Shown here: positions 1-9,354 of the stretch, piece after piece
How the letters are laid out: the number at the start of each line of letters is the position of its first letter
Position numbering within the stretch: position 1 is the stretch's first letter
NCBI RefSeq assembly: GCF_004765805.1
Contig: NZ_SBIU01000006.1
Coordinates: 1-64,000, forward strand
DNA length: 64,000 nt
Source: Halorussus halobius
Lineage (GTDB): Archaea; Halobacteriota; Halobacteria; Halobacteriales; Haladaptataceae
Direction of reading: 5' to 3'
Program-made: the position numbers and the translations under genes
Notes under the pieces: model-generated
What the model saw: the letters and a program-made list of their open reading frames with translations, nothing else
Told to the model about the DNA's origin: nothing
Database searches by the model: none

Positions 1-175
1 GAAAGAAGCCAACCAAGACGATACGGAAAGAAGCCAACCAAGACGATACGGAAAGAAGCCAACCAAGACGATACGGAAAGAAGCCAACCAAGACGATACG
101 GAAAGAAGCCAACCAAGACGATACGGAAAGAAGCCAACCAAGACGATACGGAAAGAAGCCAACCAAGACGATACG
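1..175. repeat. Tandem array: seven perfect copies of a 25-bp unit
   Basis: Seven head-to-tail copies of a 25-base unit that begins GAAAGAAGCC and ends GACGATACG. All copies are identical, and the array probably runs past the left edge of the window. The unit is about half GC, far below the surrounding DNA. There is no spacer between copies, so it is not a CRISPR array. Perfect identity suggests recent expansion by slippage or recombination. The array stops exactly where a CTAGCT-type dispersed element begins at about 176. Confidence 0.97.
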
Positions 176-262
176 GAGAAGCTAGCTACTGCCGAGGCCT
201 AGGAGAACCCGCACAGCACTCCGCACCCGCAACAACATCTGAACGCACCCGCAACAACATCC
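176..262. repeat. Half copy (right arm) of the CTAGCT palindromic element, copy A
   Basis: Contains GAAGCTAGCTACTGCCGAGG followed by CCTAGG and then CCGCAC/CCGCAAC units. This matches the right arms of the elements near 5.58, 22.98, 37.79 and 48.16 kb. The left arm is not visible; the 25-bp tandem array sits where it would be. The stretch from here to 304 holds no gene. Confidence 0.7.
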
Positions 263-304
263 CAAAATCGAAACAATACCACACGAAATCACGGTCCAGT
301 ACGC

Positions 305-1081
305 TCACTCGCTCCGGCGTTCCTCCCAGACCCGATAGCCGACCACGGCGTAGCCAGTCAGCGCCAGCAGCGCGCGCTCGCCCGTCATCGCGATGGGGAA
401 CACGCGCTCGACGTTCTCGGGTTCGTCGCCGCGCGCCGGGTCGACGCCCGTGCGGTAGTGGGTGTTCTCGGTCGTGGACGCGGGCTCGCCCGACTGGCCG
501 CCGCCGGCTCCCGCGCCGGTTCCGCCCCCACCGCCAGCGCCGCCGTCGGGCACCACCGCGTCGACCAGCGCCTCGAAGTTCACGTTCACGATGGTCTGGA
601 CGAAGCCGTCGTGGGTCGAGTACAGCACTTCGCCCGAGAGGGTGTAAAAGCGGTCGTGGAGCGGGTAGAACAGGTTCGCGCCGTTGAAGAACGCGTCCGG
701 GCCGATGCCCGCGAGGGTCACCGCGACGACGCTCACCCACGCGGTCCGAACGCCGCGAGCGCCCCACCGCGAGCGAATCCGGGAGCGCTCCCCGACGAGT
801 GGGCCGAATCTCGACGCGCCACCGACCAGCGACTGCACCCGTGGGTGCGCGCGACCCCGGAGGTCCCACCACAGCATCGCGCCGACCAGCGCGGGCAGGA
901 CGAGCGTGTGGAACGCCGCCCGGTGCGCGCCGGGAATCCAGAAGCCGACGAGCACGTCGAGGTCCACGAACGCCGTGGCGGCCATCACCGCCAGCACCGC
1001 CTTCGCGTCGAAGCGGTCGGCCAGCAGCGCCGTCCCGACCAGTCCCGCGAGCGCGACGTGTACCACGGTCGAAGGCATCAC
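305..1081 (-). CDS. Membrane-bound metal-dependent hydrolase-like protein (YdjM/DUF457 type)
   Basis: 258 aa, mostly membrane-spanning. The pattern of His8 in the first helix, an Asp-Leu-Asp pair at 40-42 and His53/His58 just after resembles the YdjM/DUF457 family of putative membrane metal hydrolases, whose substrate is unknown. A glycine-rich run (about residues 180-195) followed by a polar loop looks like a lineage-specific insertion. ATG codons lie at 1081 and 1078, and either could be the start. The gene is divergent from the HTH regulator at 1184. The family call rests on the helix pattern and conserved His/Asp, not on a proven reaction. Confidence 0.7.
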   Translation of the reverse strand: MMPSTVVHVALAGLVGTALLADRFDAKAVLAVMAATAFVDLDVLVGFWIPGAHRAAFHTLVLPALVGAMLWWDLRGRAHPRVQSLVGGASRFGPLVGERSRIRSRWGARGVRTAWVSVVAVTLAGIGPDAFFNGANLFYPLHDRFYTLSGEVLYSTHDGFVQTIVNVNFEALVDAVVPDGGAGGGGGTGAGAGGGQSGEPASTTENTHYRTGVDPARGDEPENVERVFPIAMTGERALLALTGYAVVGYRVWEERRSE

Positions 1082-1183
1082 GTGGTGTGGGAACCGATTC
1101 CACTATCAGTGTTCCGGTGGGTTCGGCGAACGTCGAACCCCGATTTCGATGCACTTTTCCGGCCGTCCCGCCCACTCGCCACC

Positions 1184-1897
1184 ATGCCCGAGAGCACCGA
1201 CCCCCGCGAGGAACTCGCCGAGCGCATCGCGGGCGAGATAACGCTCAGCGACGACCCCGGCGCGACCCTCCGGAAGTGGCGGACCGACTTCGGCGTCTCT
1301 CAGACCGACCTCGCGGACCACCTCGACGTCTCCTCGTCGGTCGTCAGCGACTACGAGTCGGGCCGGCGCGCGAGCCCGGGCATCGGCGTGGTCGCCCGCA
1401 TCGTCTGGGGCCTGCTCGACATCGACGAGCGACGCGGCGGCGACCGCATCCGCCAGTACGCCCGGGTGCTGTCGGCCGGATTCGAGAGCGACATCGTCAA
1501 CGACCTCCGGGAGTACCCCACCGCCGTCGGACTCGACCGGTTCTACGACGCCGTGGGCGCGACCGAACTCGCCGACGGCGACCACGACCACGTCACCGGC
1601 CACACGGTCATCGACAGCATCGAGGCCATCACCCGGCTCTCCAGCGAGGAGTTCTACCGGCTCTACGGCCAATCGACCTCGCGGGCGCTGGTGTTCACCA
1701 ACGTCACGCGCGGGGAGTCGCCGCTGGTTGCGATGCGCGTGGTCACGCCGACGCCGAACGCGGTGGTCCTCCACGGCCTCGACCGCGAGGCGCTCTGGGA
1801 GCACGCCCCGAGGATGGCCCGCATCGACGGCTTCTCGCTGGCGGTCACCGACGACCCGCTCGACGACGTGCTGGCGGCGCTTCGGGCGCTGCCCTGA
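1184..1897 (+). CDS. HTH (Xre-type) transcriptional regulator, archaeal COG1709-like
   Basis: 237 aa. Residues about 27-80 form a classical helix-turn-helix (LRKWRTDFGVSQTDLADHL followed by SSSVVSDYESGRRASPG), the Cro/Xre fold that binds operator DNA. The rest (about 95-237) is an alpha/beta domain seen in an archaeal regulator family; its ligand is unknown. The start is the ATG at 1184, which gives a normal N-terminus. A longer reading frame runs upstream in the same phase but crosses the divergent hydrolase gene and has no haloarchaeal protein character. The target genes cannot be told from the sequence. Confidence 0.85.
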   Translation: MPESTDPREELAERIAGEITLSDDPGATLRKWRTDFGVSQTDLADHLDVSSSVVSDYESGRRASPGIGVVARIVWGLLDIDERRGGDRIRQYARVLSAGFESDIVNDLREYPTAVGLDRFYDAVGATELADGDHDHVTGHTVIDSIEAITRLSSEEFYRLYGQSTSRALVFTNVTRGESPLVAMRVVTPTPNAVVLHGLDREALWEHAPRMARIDGFSLAVTDDPLDDVLAALRALP

Positions 1898-1967
1898 CGG
1901 CGGGACGATAGCCGCCCGCCCCGCCGCGACTCGCACCTTTTTACGCTGCCCGCGCCTACCGACGCCC

Positions 1968-2210
1968 ATGAACCCCGACGACGTGGAGCGACTCATCGAG
2001 CAGACCCTCGACGACGCCGAGGCGACCGTCACGCATCCGCGCGGCGCGGACGACGAGGACCACCTCGCTGCCACCGTGGTCGCCCCGGCGTTCGAGGACG
2101 TTCCCCTGGTCGAGCAACACGAACTGGTGTACGACGCGCTGGGCGACCACATGACCACCGACATCCACGCGCTCGAACTGGAGACGTACGCGCCGGGAGA
2201 GAACGAGTAG
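1968..2210 (+). CDS. BolA family protein
   Basis: 80 aa, the normal length for BolA/IbaG proteins. The core (VTHPRGADDEDHLAATVVAP, then the LVEQHELVYDAL helix and a C-terminal ALELETYAP strand) fits the BolA alpha-beta fold. BolA proteins work with monothiol glutaredoxins or IscA-type proteins in Fe-S cluster handling, and some bind DNA. An IscA/ErpA-type gene is present at 47500 in this window but is not linked. A CTTTTTACG TATA-like box lies about 30 bases before the ATG. Confidence 0.85.
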   Translation: MNPDDVERLIEQTLDDAEATVTHPRGADDEDHLAATVVAPAFEDVPLVEQHELVYDALGDHMTTDIHALELETYAPGENE

Positions 2211-2227
2211 GAATCGGCGGCTCGTCG

Positions 2228-2278
2228 GTGCGGTCGCGGCTGCGGGTGCGGTCGCGGTTGCGGCTGCGGGTTCAGTTT
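2228..2278. repeat. Short GTGCGGTCGCGGT-type repeat, arm fragment of the dispersed element
   Basis: A run of GGTGCGGTCGCGGCTGCGG-like units, the same purine-skewed motif that makes up the arms of the CTAGCT palindromes elsewhere. No CTAGCT core is present, so this is a solo arm fragment or an independent simple repeat. The rest of the 2211-2476 spacer holds only the sulfatase promoter (CGCTTAAGG, about 2446-2454). Confidence 0.45.
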
Positions 2279-2476
2279 TCACGGAGGCTCCTTGGGGGTT
2301 TCGACGATAGCCCTCGCTCGGCGTCGGGGTCCGACGACTTCGATTCGGGCCGCCCCGAACTGCGCTCCCCGTCCCGACCGCGGGGTACGGCTCGCCAGCA
2401 AGGCGACGTGCGGGAGGATTAGTAACCAAAGTGACGTGCGGGACGCTTAAGGACGATTCCGTCGTTCGCTGGGAGC

Positions 2477-3853
2477 ATGACCGGACAGGGTTCGACCGCG
2501 TCCCGGGACCGTCCCAACCTCGTCCTCGTCCACTGCCACGACCTCGGGCAGTATCTGGGCTGTTACGGCTACGACGTGGACACGCCCAACCTCGACCGTT
2601 TCGCGGCCGACGGCGTGCGCTTCGAGAACTACTTCTGCACCGCGCCGCAGTGCTCGCCCAGTCGGTCGAGCATGATGACGGGGACGTATCCCCACGAGAA
2701 CGGCGTCATGGGACTGGCACACATGGGCTGGGGGCTCGACGACGACCAATGGACCCTGCCCAAGCGCCTCGCCGACGCGGGCTACTCCACGCACCTGCTG
2801 GGCTTCCAGCACGAGGTGCCCGAGGACCGCCCCGAGCGACTCGGCTACGGGACGACAGACACCGAGACCAAGCGTGCGCTGGAGCTGGTCGACGTGGTCG
2901 AGGCGTTCCTCGCCGACCGCGAGGACGACGACCCGTTCTTCGTCTCGCTCGGCGTCGAGGAGCCCCACCGGCCGTTCCGCCGGGACTACGTCGACGACGC
3001 CGCGTACGACGACCCCGACCCCGAGGCGGTCGAGCCGCTGGCGTACCTGCCCGACAGACCCGAAATCCGCGAGGACGTCGCCGCGCTCCAGTCGCTGACC
3101 ACGGAGACGCTCGACCGGGCGTTCGGACGGTTCCGCGAGAGCATCCGGGACGCGGGCATCGCCGACGAGACGCTGGTCGTGTTCACGACCGACCACGGGC
3201 TCGCGATGCCCCGCGCGAAGGGGACCTGCTACGACTCGGGCCTCGAGACCGCGCTCCTCGTCCACCAGCCGGGCGCGGTCGAGGGCGGTCGCGTCCGCGA
3301 GGAACTGCTCAGCAACGTGGACCTCGCGCCCACGCTGCTGGACCTGCTCGGCATCGACCCGCCGGACGGCGTCGCCGGACGGTCGTTCGCGCCGCTGGTC
3401 CGGGGCGACGCGGCGGACGGCGACGATGGAGGCGGCGACGCGACCGACGACGAGCGCAAGCACGTGTTCGCGGAGATGACCTGGCACGACAGGTACAACC
3501 CGATGCGAGCTATCCGGACGGACCGATACAAGTACGTCCGGAACTTCTCGGTGCTGCCCCGGGTGTTCGTCCCACTCGACGTGGTGCCGACGCCCGCCGG
3601 CCGGTCGGTCCACGAGGAGTTCTACGTCGAGGACTGCCCGGCGGAGGAACTGTACGACCTCGAAGCCGACCCGCACGAGCAACACAACCTCGCGTCCGAC
3701 CGGACGTGCTACGAGCCCGCGTCGGCCGGGTCCGACCCGCATCCCGACCACGTCGACGCGCTCGACGACCTCCGGAGCCGACTCGAATCGTGGATGGAGT
3801 CGACCGACGACCCGCTGCTCGACGGTCCCGTGCCGTACCCGGACGTGGAGTGA
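2477..3853 (+). CDS. Sulfatase (type I, formylglycine-dependent family)
   Basis: 458 aa. The sulfatase signature C-x-P-S-R is present at Cys59 (CTAPQCSPSRSSMMTGTYPH); this Cys is converted to formylglycine in active type I sulfatases. The N-terminal metal site reads HCHDLGQYLGCYG, with His-Asp in place of the usual Asp-Asp, as in heparan-N-sulfatase-like members. The FTTDHG motif near residue 235 supplies further metal ligands. There is no signal peptide, so a cytoplasmic enzyme is likely. The substrate could be a sulfate or phosphate ester; this family cannot be assigned a substrate by sequence alone. The promoter TATA-like CTTAAG is about 25 bases upstream. Confidence 0.9.
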   Translation: MTGQGSTASRDRPNLVLVHCHDLGQYLGCYGYDVDTPNLDRFAADGVRFENYFCTAPQCSPSRSSMMTGTYPHENGVMGLAHMGWGLDDDQWTLPKRLADAGYSTHLLGFQHEVPEDRPERLGYGTTDTETKRALELVDVVEAFLADREDDDPFFVSLGVEEPHRPFRRDYVDDAAYDDPDPEAVEPLAYLPDRPEIREDVAALQSLTTETLDRAFGRFRESIRDAGIADETLVVFTTDHGLAMPRAKGTCYDSGLETALLVHQPGAVEGGRVREELLSNVDLAPTLLDLLGIDPPDGVAGRSFAPLVRGDAADGDDGGGDATDDERKHVFAEMTWHDRYNPMRAIRTDRYKYVRNFSVLPRVFVPLDVVPTPAGRSVHEEFYVEDCPAEELYDLEADPHEQHNLASDRTCYEPASAGSDPHPDHVDALDDLRSRLESWMESTDDPLLDGPVPYPDVE

Positions 3854-3904
3854 CGGGCGGCCGACGTCCCATCGTCCGAGTCGCGGCGGGCGCGTTCCGG
3901 AGGG

Positions 3905-3911
3905 TTTTACG
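3905..3911 (+). promoter_or_regulatory. TATA-like box of fumC
   Basis: GTTTTAC lies about 30 bases before the fumC ATG, at the spacing that would give an almost leaderless transcript, as is usual in haloarchaea. The same TTTTA pattern precedes bolA and gatE in this window. Confidence 0.5.
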
Positions 3912-3937
3912 CCCGGCCGCGACCAACGTCGGCACGT

Positions 3938-5353
3938 ATGAGCGACGACGAGGACTATCGAGTCGAGCAGGACAGCCTCGGAGAGATGCAGGTCCCGACC
4001 GACGCCTACTGGGGCGCACAGACCCAGCGCGCGCTCGGGAACTTCCCCATCTCGGGCATCACGTTCGGGCGGCGCTTCGTGCGCGCGCTCGGCGTCGTCA
4101 AGAAGGCGGCCGCGAAGGCCAACCGCGACCTCGAACTGATTCCCGAGGAGAAGGCCGACGCCATCGTGGCGGCCGCCGACGAGGTCGTCGCGGGCGAGCA
4201 CGACGACCAGTTCCCGGTCGACGTGTTCCAGACGGGGTCGGGCACCTCCTCGAACATGAACGCCAACGAGGTCATCGCCAACCGCGCGACCGAGATATAC
4301 GGCGGCGAGGTCGGCACCCGCGAGGTACACCCCAACGACCACGTCAACTTCGGGCAGTCCAGCAACGACGTGATTCCCACCGCGATGCACGTCGCGGCCC
4401 TCGAAGCGGTCGAGAAGGACCTGCTGCCCGCGCTCGATACCCTCCGGGAGGCGCTCGACGCCAAGGCCGACGAATTCGACGGCGTGGTCAAGACCGGCCG
4501 CACCCACCTCCAGGACGCCACGCCGGTCCGGCTCGGACAGGAGTTCGGCGGCTACCGCACGCAGGTCGAGAAGGGGCTCGGGCGGGTCGACGACACCCGC
4601 GAGCGCCTTTCGGAGCTGGCTCTCGGGGGCACCGCCGTCGGGACGGGGCTGAACACCCATCCGGAGTTCCCCGAGAAGGCCGCCGCGTACATCTCCGAGG
4701 AGACGGGCGTCGACTTCCGCGAGGCCGACGACCACTTCGAGGCCCAGGCCGCCCACGACGCGATGAACGAGGCCCACGGCGCGCTCCGGACCGTCGCGGG
4801 CTCGCTCAACAAGGTCGCCAACGACCTCCGGCTGCTGGCCTCGGGGCCGCGAAACGGTCTGGGCGAACTCGAACAGCCCGAGAACCAGCCCGGTTCGTCC
4901 ATCATGCCGGGCAAGATAAACCCGGTCGTCGCGGAGGCGGTCAATCAGGTCCACAAGCAGGTCGTGGGCAACGACGCGGCCGTGAACGCGGGCGCGGCCG
5001 AGGGCCAGATAGACCTCAACCTCTACAAACCGGTCATCGCGCACAACTTCCTCCAGTCGGCCGAACTCCTCGCCAACGCCTCGGAGGTGTTCGCCGAGAA
5101 GTTCGTCCGCAAACTCGAAGCCAACGAGGCCCACTGCGAGTCGCAGGTCGAACAGAGCATGGCGCTGGCGACCGCGCTCAACCCCCACATCGGCTACGAC
5201 AAGGCCAGCGAGGCCGCCAAGACCGCGCTGAAGGAGGGCAAGACCGTGAAGGAGGTCGTCGTCGAGAAGGGTTACCTCAGCGAGGAGGAGGCCGAGGCGG
5301 TCGTCGACCCCGAGGCGATGACCCATCGCGGCATTCTGGGGAGCGACGACTGA
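3938..5353 (+). CDS. fumC: Fumarate hydratase class II
   Basis: 471 aa, the standard length for homotetrameric class II fumarase of the TCA cycle (fumarate to L-malate). Diagnostic motifs in order: TGSGTSSNMNANEV (about 107), HPNDHVNFGQSSNDV (about 137), GRTHLQDATPV (about 188, catalytic His) and the SS-loop GSSIMPGKINPV (about 320). Class II needs no Fe-S cluster. It is a single gene with its own promoter, and the downstream spacer carries palindromic element B. Argininosuccinate lyase or aspartase are excluded by the full set of fumarase motifs and the length. Confidence 0.95.
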   Translation: MSDDEDYRVEQDSLGEMQVPTDAYWGAQTQRALGNFPISGITFGRRFVRALGVVKKAAAKANRDLELIPEEKADAIVAAADEVVAGEHDDQFPVDVFQTGSGTSSNMNANEVIANRATEIYGGEVGTREVHPNDHVNFGQSSNDVIPTAMHVAALEAVEKDLLPALDTLREALDAKADEFDGVVKTGRTHLQDATPVRLGQEFGGYRTQVEKGLGRVDDTRERLSELALGGTAVGTGLNTHPEFPEKAAAYISEETGVDFREADDHFEAQAAHDAMNEAHGALRTVAGSLNKVANDLRLLASGPRNGLGELEQPENQPGSSIMPGKINPVVAEAVNQVHKQVVGNDAAVNAGAAEGQIDLNLYKPVIAHNFLQSAELLANASEVFAEKFVRKLEANEAHCESQVEQSMALATALNPHIGYDKASEAAKTALKEGKTVKEVVVEKGYLSEEEAEAVVDPEAMTHRGILGSDD

Positions 5354-5436
5354 GAACGCATAGGGGCGGTTTTCGCTCCGGAGCCCGGTTTCGTTTCGGG
5401 TGCCGAATTTGAGTTCCGCTATATATTCGATGCTCG

Positions 5437-5776
5437 TTGCTGTGGCGCGCGCGAGCAACGCGTGCGAGGGACGACCGAGCGGAGCGAGGGCGGAGGCTGG
5501 GGAGGGTGAGGCTGCGGTTTCTCATCGGTCGAGGCAGAAGCTAGCTTCGTGACACGGACTGCTCCGCTGGAAGACGAGTAGAAGCTAGCTTCTGCCGAGG
5601 CATAGGGGACGACCGCACCGCGACCGCACAGCATCGCGACCGCACAGCACTGCAACCGCACCGCGACCGCACAGCACGAGTCACGCCGCCCCAGCCGAGT
5701 GCGCTTCTCGCTTCGCTCCCGACGACCTCGCACGAGATGGCGCGACCACGTGCGGGTCGCGCCAGCGCGCGCCGGG
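5437..5776. repeat. CTAGCT palindromic element, copy B
   Basis: An imperfect long inverted repeat filling most of the spacer after fumC. The left arm (about 5437-5548) ends TCGAGGCAGAAGCTAGCTTC. The right arm starts GAAGCTAGCTTCTGCCGAGG at 5581, continues with CCGCACCGCGACCGCACAGC units, and ends in a GCCAGCGCGCGCC terminus at about 5762-5774. A loop of about 30 bases separates the arms. Immediately outside, the 15-bp unit GATGGAGAGAACGGC occurs twice (5776-5790 and 5804-5818). No ORF in this region looks like a real protein. Confidence 0.8.
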
Positions 5777-5897
5777 ATGGAGAGAACGGCTAGCGCACGC
5801 CGAGATGGAGAGAACGGCCAGTCCACGCCGGCCGACGGCCCGGAGAGGCCACTCGCCCGCCACGCGTTTCACCGATGGTATCGTATCACGGACAGGG

Positions 5898-6308
5898 ATG
5901 ACCACCTCAAACGCCACAGTCGACGTGACCAAGGGCGAGGCCCGGGTCGTCGTCGCCGCGCTCGCCGACGAGGAACTGACCGCGACCGGCGAGCGCGCGA
6001 CCCGGATTCAGGACGTGCAGGACCGGCTCGCGGCCGCGTTCGAGTTCGACCAGTACGGGAGCGACCGCGCGGAGTCGGCCGGCGACGACTCGGGCTGGGT
6101 CACCGAGGGGTGGCTCGACGACGTCGTCTTCGACGTCGACGACACCGGGGACGTCGAACTGTCGCGCGAGGAAGCCGACGCGGTGACCGACGCGCTCGCG
6201 GCCTTCGAACTCGACGAGACCGGCGAGAACGCCGACGTCGCCGAGAGCGTCCGCGACAGGATACTCTCGGCGTTCGACGGCGACCTCGTCGGCGCGGGCG
6301 AGAGCTGA
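5898..6308 (+). CDS. Hypothetical acidic protein with an internal duplication
   Basis: 136 aa, very acidic, with no membrane segment. I do not recognise a named family. The protein contains two similar units, about residues 8-52 and 92-132. Each has the pattern V-[DE]-[VL]-[TS]-x-x-EA...ALA..EL..TGE.A....V.DRL/RI..AF..D, which suggests an ancient tandem duplication of a helical hairpin. The ATG at 5898 is chosen because the in-frame upstream extension lies in the repeat-rich spacer and has no protein-like composition. Function unknown. Confidence 0.7.
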   Translation: MTTSNATVDVTKGEARVVVAALADEELTATGERATRIQDVQDRLAAAFEFDQYGSDRAESAGDDSGWVTEGWLDDVVFDVDDTGDVELSREEADAVTDALAAFELDETGENADVAESVRDRILSAFDGDLVGAGES

Positions 6309-6351
6309 GTCGTCGGTCGCGGGCCCCCGACCGACGCGGTGGGCCGCGCCG

Positions 6352-7161
6352 TCAGCGGTTCCGACTGCCTTCGAGGTAGAGGTGCGCGAGCGCGAGCCCG
6401 AAGAACGGGAAGACGAACCCGCCGGTAATCGAACTGACCAGCGTCGACGCCACGTCGTACTCGCCGCCGAACAGCCCGGACGCCGCGGTCGAGGCGACCC
6501 CGGCGACCGCGTACACGACGCCGACCGCGAACACCTTGCGGACGATGCCGGTCGCCGCCGCCCACCCCGAGCGCACGCTGGCGACCGGACCGGCCGCGTC
6601 GACGACGCAGGCGGGAAACGAGAGCAACAGCCGGTAGAAGGCGTAGACTGCGAACAGCGCGGCGAGCGCGCCCACGGCGAGTGCGGCCAGCGACGACCCC
6701 TCGACGAGATACGCGGGGGACAGCCCCGCGCCGACCGCGACCACGAACGCGACGCCAGTGGCGGCCAGCGCGGGCAGCCTGCGGACGGCCGAGCCGAGCC
6801 GGTCGGCCAGCCGTCGCGAGCGGCCGGCGACCGCGTCGGCCGCGCTCAGGTAGACCACGCCCGCGACGACGGCCACCGCCAGCAACTGGACGAGGTAGGC
6901 GGGCCACGTCCAGACCGCGACGTCGAGGTCGGCCGACGGCGACGGGCGCGTGATTCCCAACGCGGCCGCGATCGACGGGAGGTTGGCGGCGACCCCGAGC
7001 GCGACCAGCTCCGGACGGTCGCGCAGCGTCACCCACGACCACCGGAGCGTGTCCGCGACGTCGAGCCGCCGGACGTGGACCCGCGAGTCCGACCCCTCCT
7101 CGGCGGCCGACGCGGTCCCGGCGGTCGACTCGCTCGCGTCGCGGTCGGATTCGGCGCGCAT
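6352..7161 (-). CDS. Multi-pass membrane protein, haloarchaeal, function unknown
   Basis: 269 aa. After a polar N-terminus of about 45 residues there are five to six hydrophobic segments (for example [20 protein letters not shown] and [17 protein letters not shown]). The layout resembles glycerophosphoryl diester phosphodiesterase-type membrane domains and DUF7847-like haloarchaeal proteins, but I cannot assign a function. The start is the ATG at 7161; the longer in-frame extension crosses the divergent PH-domain gene promoter and is not protein-like. It is divergent from the PH-domain pair at 7283. Confidence 0.75.
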   Translation of the reverse strand: MRAESDRDASESTAGTASAAEEGSDSRVHVRRLDVADTLRWSWVTLRDRPELVALGVAANLPSIAAALGITRPSPSADLDVAVWTWPAYLVQLLAVAVVAGVVYLSAADAVAGRSRRLADRLGSAVRRLPALAATGVAFVVAVGAGLSPAYLVEGSSLAALAVGALAALFAVYAFYRLLLSFPACVVDAAGPVASVRSGWAAATGIVRKVFAVGVVYAVAGVASTAASGLFGGEYDVASTLVSSITGGFVFPFFGLALAHLYLEGSRNR

Positions 7162-7282
7162 GCGAGGGATTTCACGAACGGCCGATATAAATTTCCGGGA
7201 GACGGCGCGCCGTTCCCGTGGAGGGGCTCCGGGGCCGTCCCGGGACGGGGAACTTATCGGCCGGGAGGTACATCGTTGCCCC

Positions 7283-7747
7283 ATGGAGACGTTGAACCCC
7301 CGGGTGCGGCTCGTCTGGGCGGTCGGTGCGGTCGTGACCGCGACCGCCCTGGGCGCGGTCGCCGCGGCGGTCGACCGATTCGTGTTCGCGGTGGGCGTGC
7401 CGCTCGTGGTGGCCGTGGCGGGGCTGGCGCTCGTGGCCGGCGTCGTCCACGCCACACTCAGGTACCGCATCTGGCGGTTCGCGGTGCGCGAGGACGACCT
7501 CTACCTCGAACGCGGCGTCGTAACACGGGTCAACACCGTGGTCCCGTTCGTCCGGGTCCAGCACGTCGACACCCAGCGCGGGCCGGTCGAGCGCACGCTC
7601 GGGCTGGCCAGCGTCGTGGTCTACACCGCCGGGTCGCGCGGTGCCGACGTGACCGTCCCCGGGCTCACGCCCGAGCGCGCCGACGAACTGCAGGAGCGGC
7701 TCCGGCGGCTCGCCATCGAGAGCGAGCGCGAGTCCGACGCGGTATGA
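7283..7747 (+). CDS. PH domain-containing membrane protein (YdbS-like, bPH2)
   Basis: 154 aa. Two transmembrane helices (about 9-28 and 31-57) are followed by one bacterial PH-like domain (bPH2, about 62-150) with the typical [20 protein letters not shown] and [11 protein letters not shown] strands. The stop overlaps the next ATG (TATGA at 7743-7747), so the two genes are translationally coupled. In bacteria the YdbS-YdbT pair is a membrane complex of unclear role, linked in some species to resistance to antimicrobial peptides. The archaeal role is unknown. Confidence 0.88.
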   Translation: METLNPRVRLVWAVGAVVTATALGAVAAAVDRFVFAVGVPLVVAVAGLALVAGVVHATLRYRIWRFAVREDDLYLERGVVTRVNTVVPFVRVQHVDTQRGPVERTLGLASVVVYTAGSRGADVTVPGLTPERADELQERLRRLAIESERESDAV

Positions 7748-9318
7748 AACTCCACCCGCTGTCGATTCCGTATCGCGGGCTCTCCCGGGGCGCGAGCGTC
7801 GGGTTCATGCTGTACTTCGCGAGCCAGTCGCTGTCGGGGACCGACCTTCTCCCGGCTCCGCTCGACCAGCCGCTGCTGGTCGCGCTCGCGGGCGTCGCGG
7901 TCGTCACCCTCTGGCAGGTCGCGTACTTCCGGCGGTTCGAGTACGAACTCACCGACGACGGTCTCGACGTCGCGTCGGGCGTCCTCTCCCGGCGAAACCG
8001 CGAGATTCCGCTCGGGCGCATCCAGAACGTCGACATCTCGCGGAACGTCGTCCAGCGCGCGCTCGGCGTCGCGGCCGTCGACGTCGAGACCGCCGGCGGC
8101 GGCACGACCGAGGCTAGTCTTCGGTACGTCGACTACGACGAGGCCAAGCGGCTCCAGCGCGAGATACAGCACCGCAAGCGCCGCGTGAATGGGTCTGCGG
8201 ACGCCGACCGGGAGCGCGCGGACGACGGGCTCGACCGTGAGGGTTCGGGGAGCGAGTTCGGCCGAGCGGACGACCGCGGGGAGGAGCTGTTCGCGCTCGA
8301 CCTCGACGAGTTGGTCCTGCTGAGCGTGCTGTCGTTCGACCTCAGATACCTCTCGTTGCTGGCGTTCGGGCCGGCGGCGTTCCCCGTCGTCCCGGGGTTC
8401 GCCGAGGTCGCGTTCGTCGGCGGGCTCGTGCTGGTGACCGTCCTGCTGGCCGGCCTCTGGGCGGTCAGCGCCGCCGTCACCTTCGGGCGCTACTACGGCT
8501 TCCGGCTGAGTCGGGTCGGCGAGGAACTCCGGTACGAGCGCGGCCTGCTCCAGCGTTACGACGGCTCCATCCCGCTGGAGAAGGTCCAGACGATTACGCT
8601 CCGGGAGAACGCCTTGATGCGCCGGGTGGGCTACGCCACCCTCGCCGTCGAGACGGCGGGGTACGCGCCGGGTCAGACGCCCTCGGGCGGGTCGGAGGCG
8701 GCGGTCCCGCTGGCGACCCGCGAGCGCGTGGTCCAACTCGCGAACGAACTGGAGCCGTTCGACGAGCCGGCGTTCGAGCGACCGCCCGTGCGCGCACGGA
8801 CCCGGTACGCCATCAGGTACGCGCTCGGGCTGGCGGTTCTCTCGGGACTCCTGTTCGGGTCCCGCGCCCTGTTCGGCGTGCCCGGCTCGCAGTGGCTCGC
8901 GCTCGCGCCCCTCGCGTTCGTCGTGCTCGCGCCCCTCGCGGCCCGTCTCAAGTGGCAAAATCGGGGCTACGCGGTCGGCGAGGACCACGTCCTCACGCGA
9001 AACGGCTTCTGGACCCGGACGACCAAGGTGGTGCCGTACTACCGGGTCCAGACCGTCATCGAGAGCCGGACGCTCTTCCAGCGACGCCGACGCTGGCGGC
9101 TCGCGAGCGTGGTCATCGACACCGCGAGTTCGGCGGGTGGTGCGGCGCTGGCGGCCGATTTGGGCCGGGAAGACGCCGCGACGTTGCGCGAGTTGCTGGG
9201 CGAGAAACTGCAGGAGAGCCTGACCGAGCCCCGAAGCGGGTCGGCATCGGGCTCCGATTTCGATTCCGATTCCGATTCCGGCCCGTCCGGGTCGCCGGGG
9301 AGCGCTCGCCGAGACTAA
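7744..9318 (+). CDS. PH domain-containing membrane protein (YdbT-like, three bPH2 domains)
   Basis: 524 aa, partner of the preceding gene with a 4-base overlap. It has three bPH2 domains (about 65-145, 255-340 and 405-495), each with the pattern I-P-L/Y-x-[RK]-[IV]-Q-[NT] followed by a V-[DE]-T-A strand. Pairs of transmembrane helices lie before each domain (about 17-62, 190-245 and 355-400). The linker at 150-185 is acidic and variable, and the tail from about 500 is Ser/Gly/Asp-rich. The order and number of domains match the YdbT family. Role unknown. Confidence 0.88.
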   Translation: MKLHPLSIPYRGLSRGASVGFMLYFASQSLSGTDLLPAPLDQPLLVALAGVAVVTLWQVAYFRRFEYELTDDGLDVASGVLSRRNREIPLGRIQNVDISRNVVQRALGVAAVDVETAGGGTTEASLRYVDYDEAKRLQREIQHRKRRVNGSADADRERADDGLDREGSGSEFGRADDRGEELFALDLDELVLLSVLSFDLRYLSLLAFGPAAFPVVPGFAEVAFVGGLVLVTVLLAGLWAVSAAVTFGRYYGFRLSRVGEELRYERGLLQRYDGSIPLEKVQTITLRENALMRRVGYATLAVETAGYAPGQTPSGGSEAAVPLATRERVVQLANELEPFDEPAFERPPVRARTRYAIRYALGLAVLSGLLFGSRALFGVPGSQWLALAPLAFVVLAPLAARLKWQNRGYAVGEDHVLTRNGFWTRTTKVVPYYRVQTVIESRTLFQRRRRWRLASVVIDTASSAGGAALAADLGREDAATLRELLGEKLQESLTEPRSGSASGSDFDSDSDSGPSGSPGSARRD

Positions 9319-9354
9319 ACGGTTTTTTACCCCTCGCGGTCCGAGTGGCCGGTA

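Noticed and set aside
1..175. Possible CRISPR array
   Set aside because: The repeats are directly adjacent with no spacers, and no cas genes are present.
2447..5458. Very long open frames on both strands over the sulfatase and fumarase genes
   Set aside because: These are high-GC shadow frames; the true genes carry complete family motifs, and the shadows are Arg/Gly/Pro-rich without motifs.
5437..5880. Several ORFs of 80-226 codons in the palindromic element
   Set aside because: They are made of the repeat itself and have no haloarchaeal protein composition.
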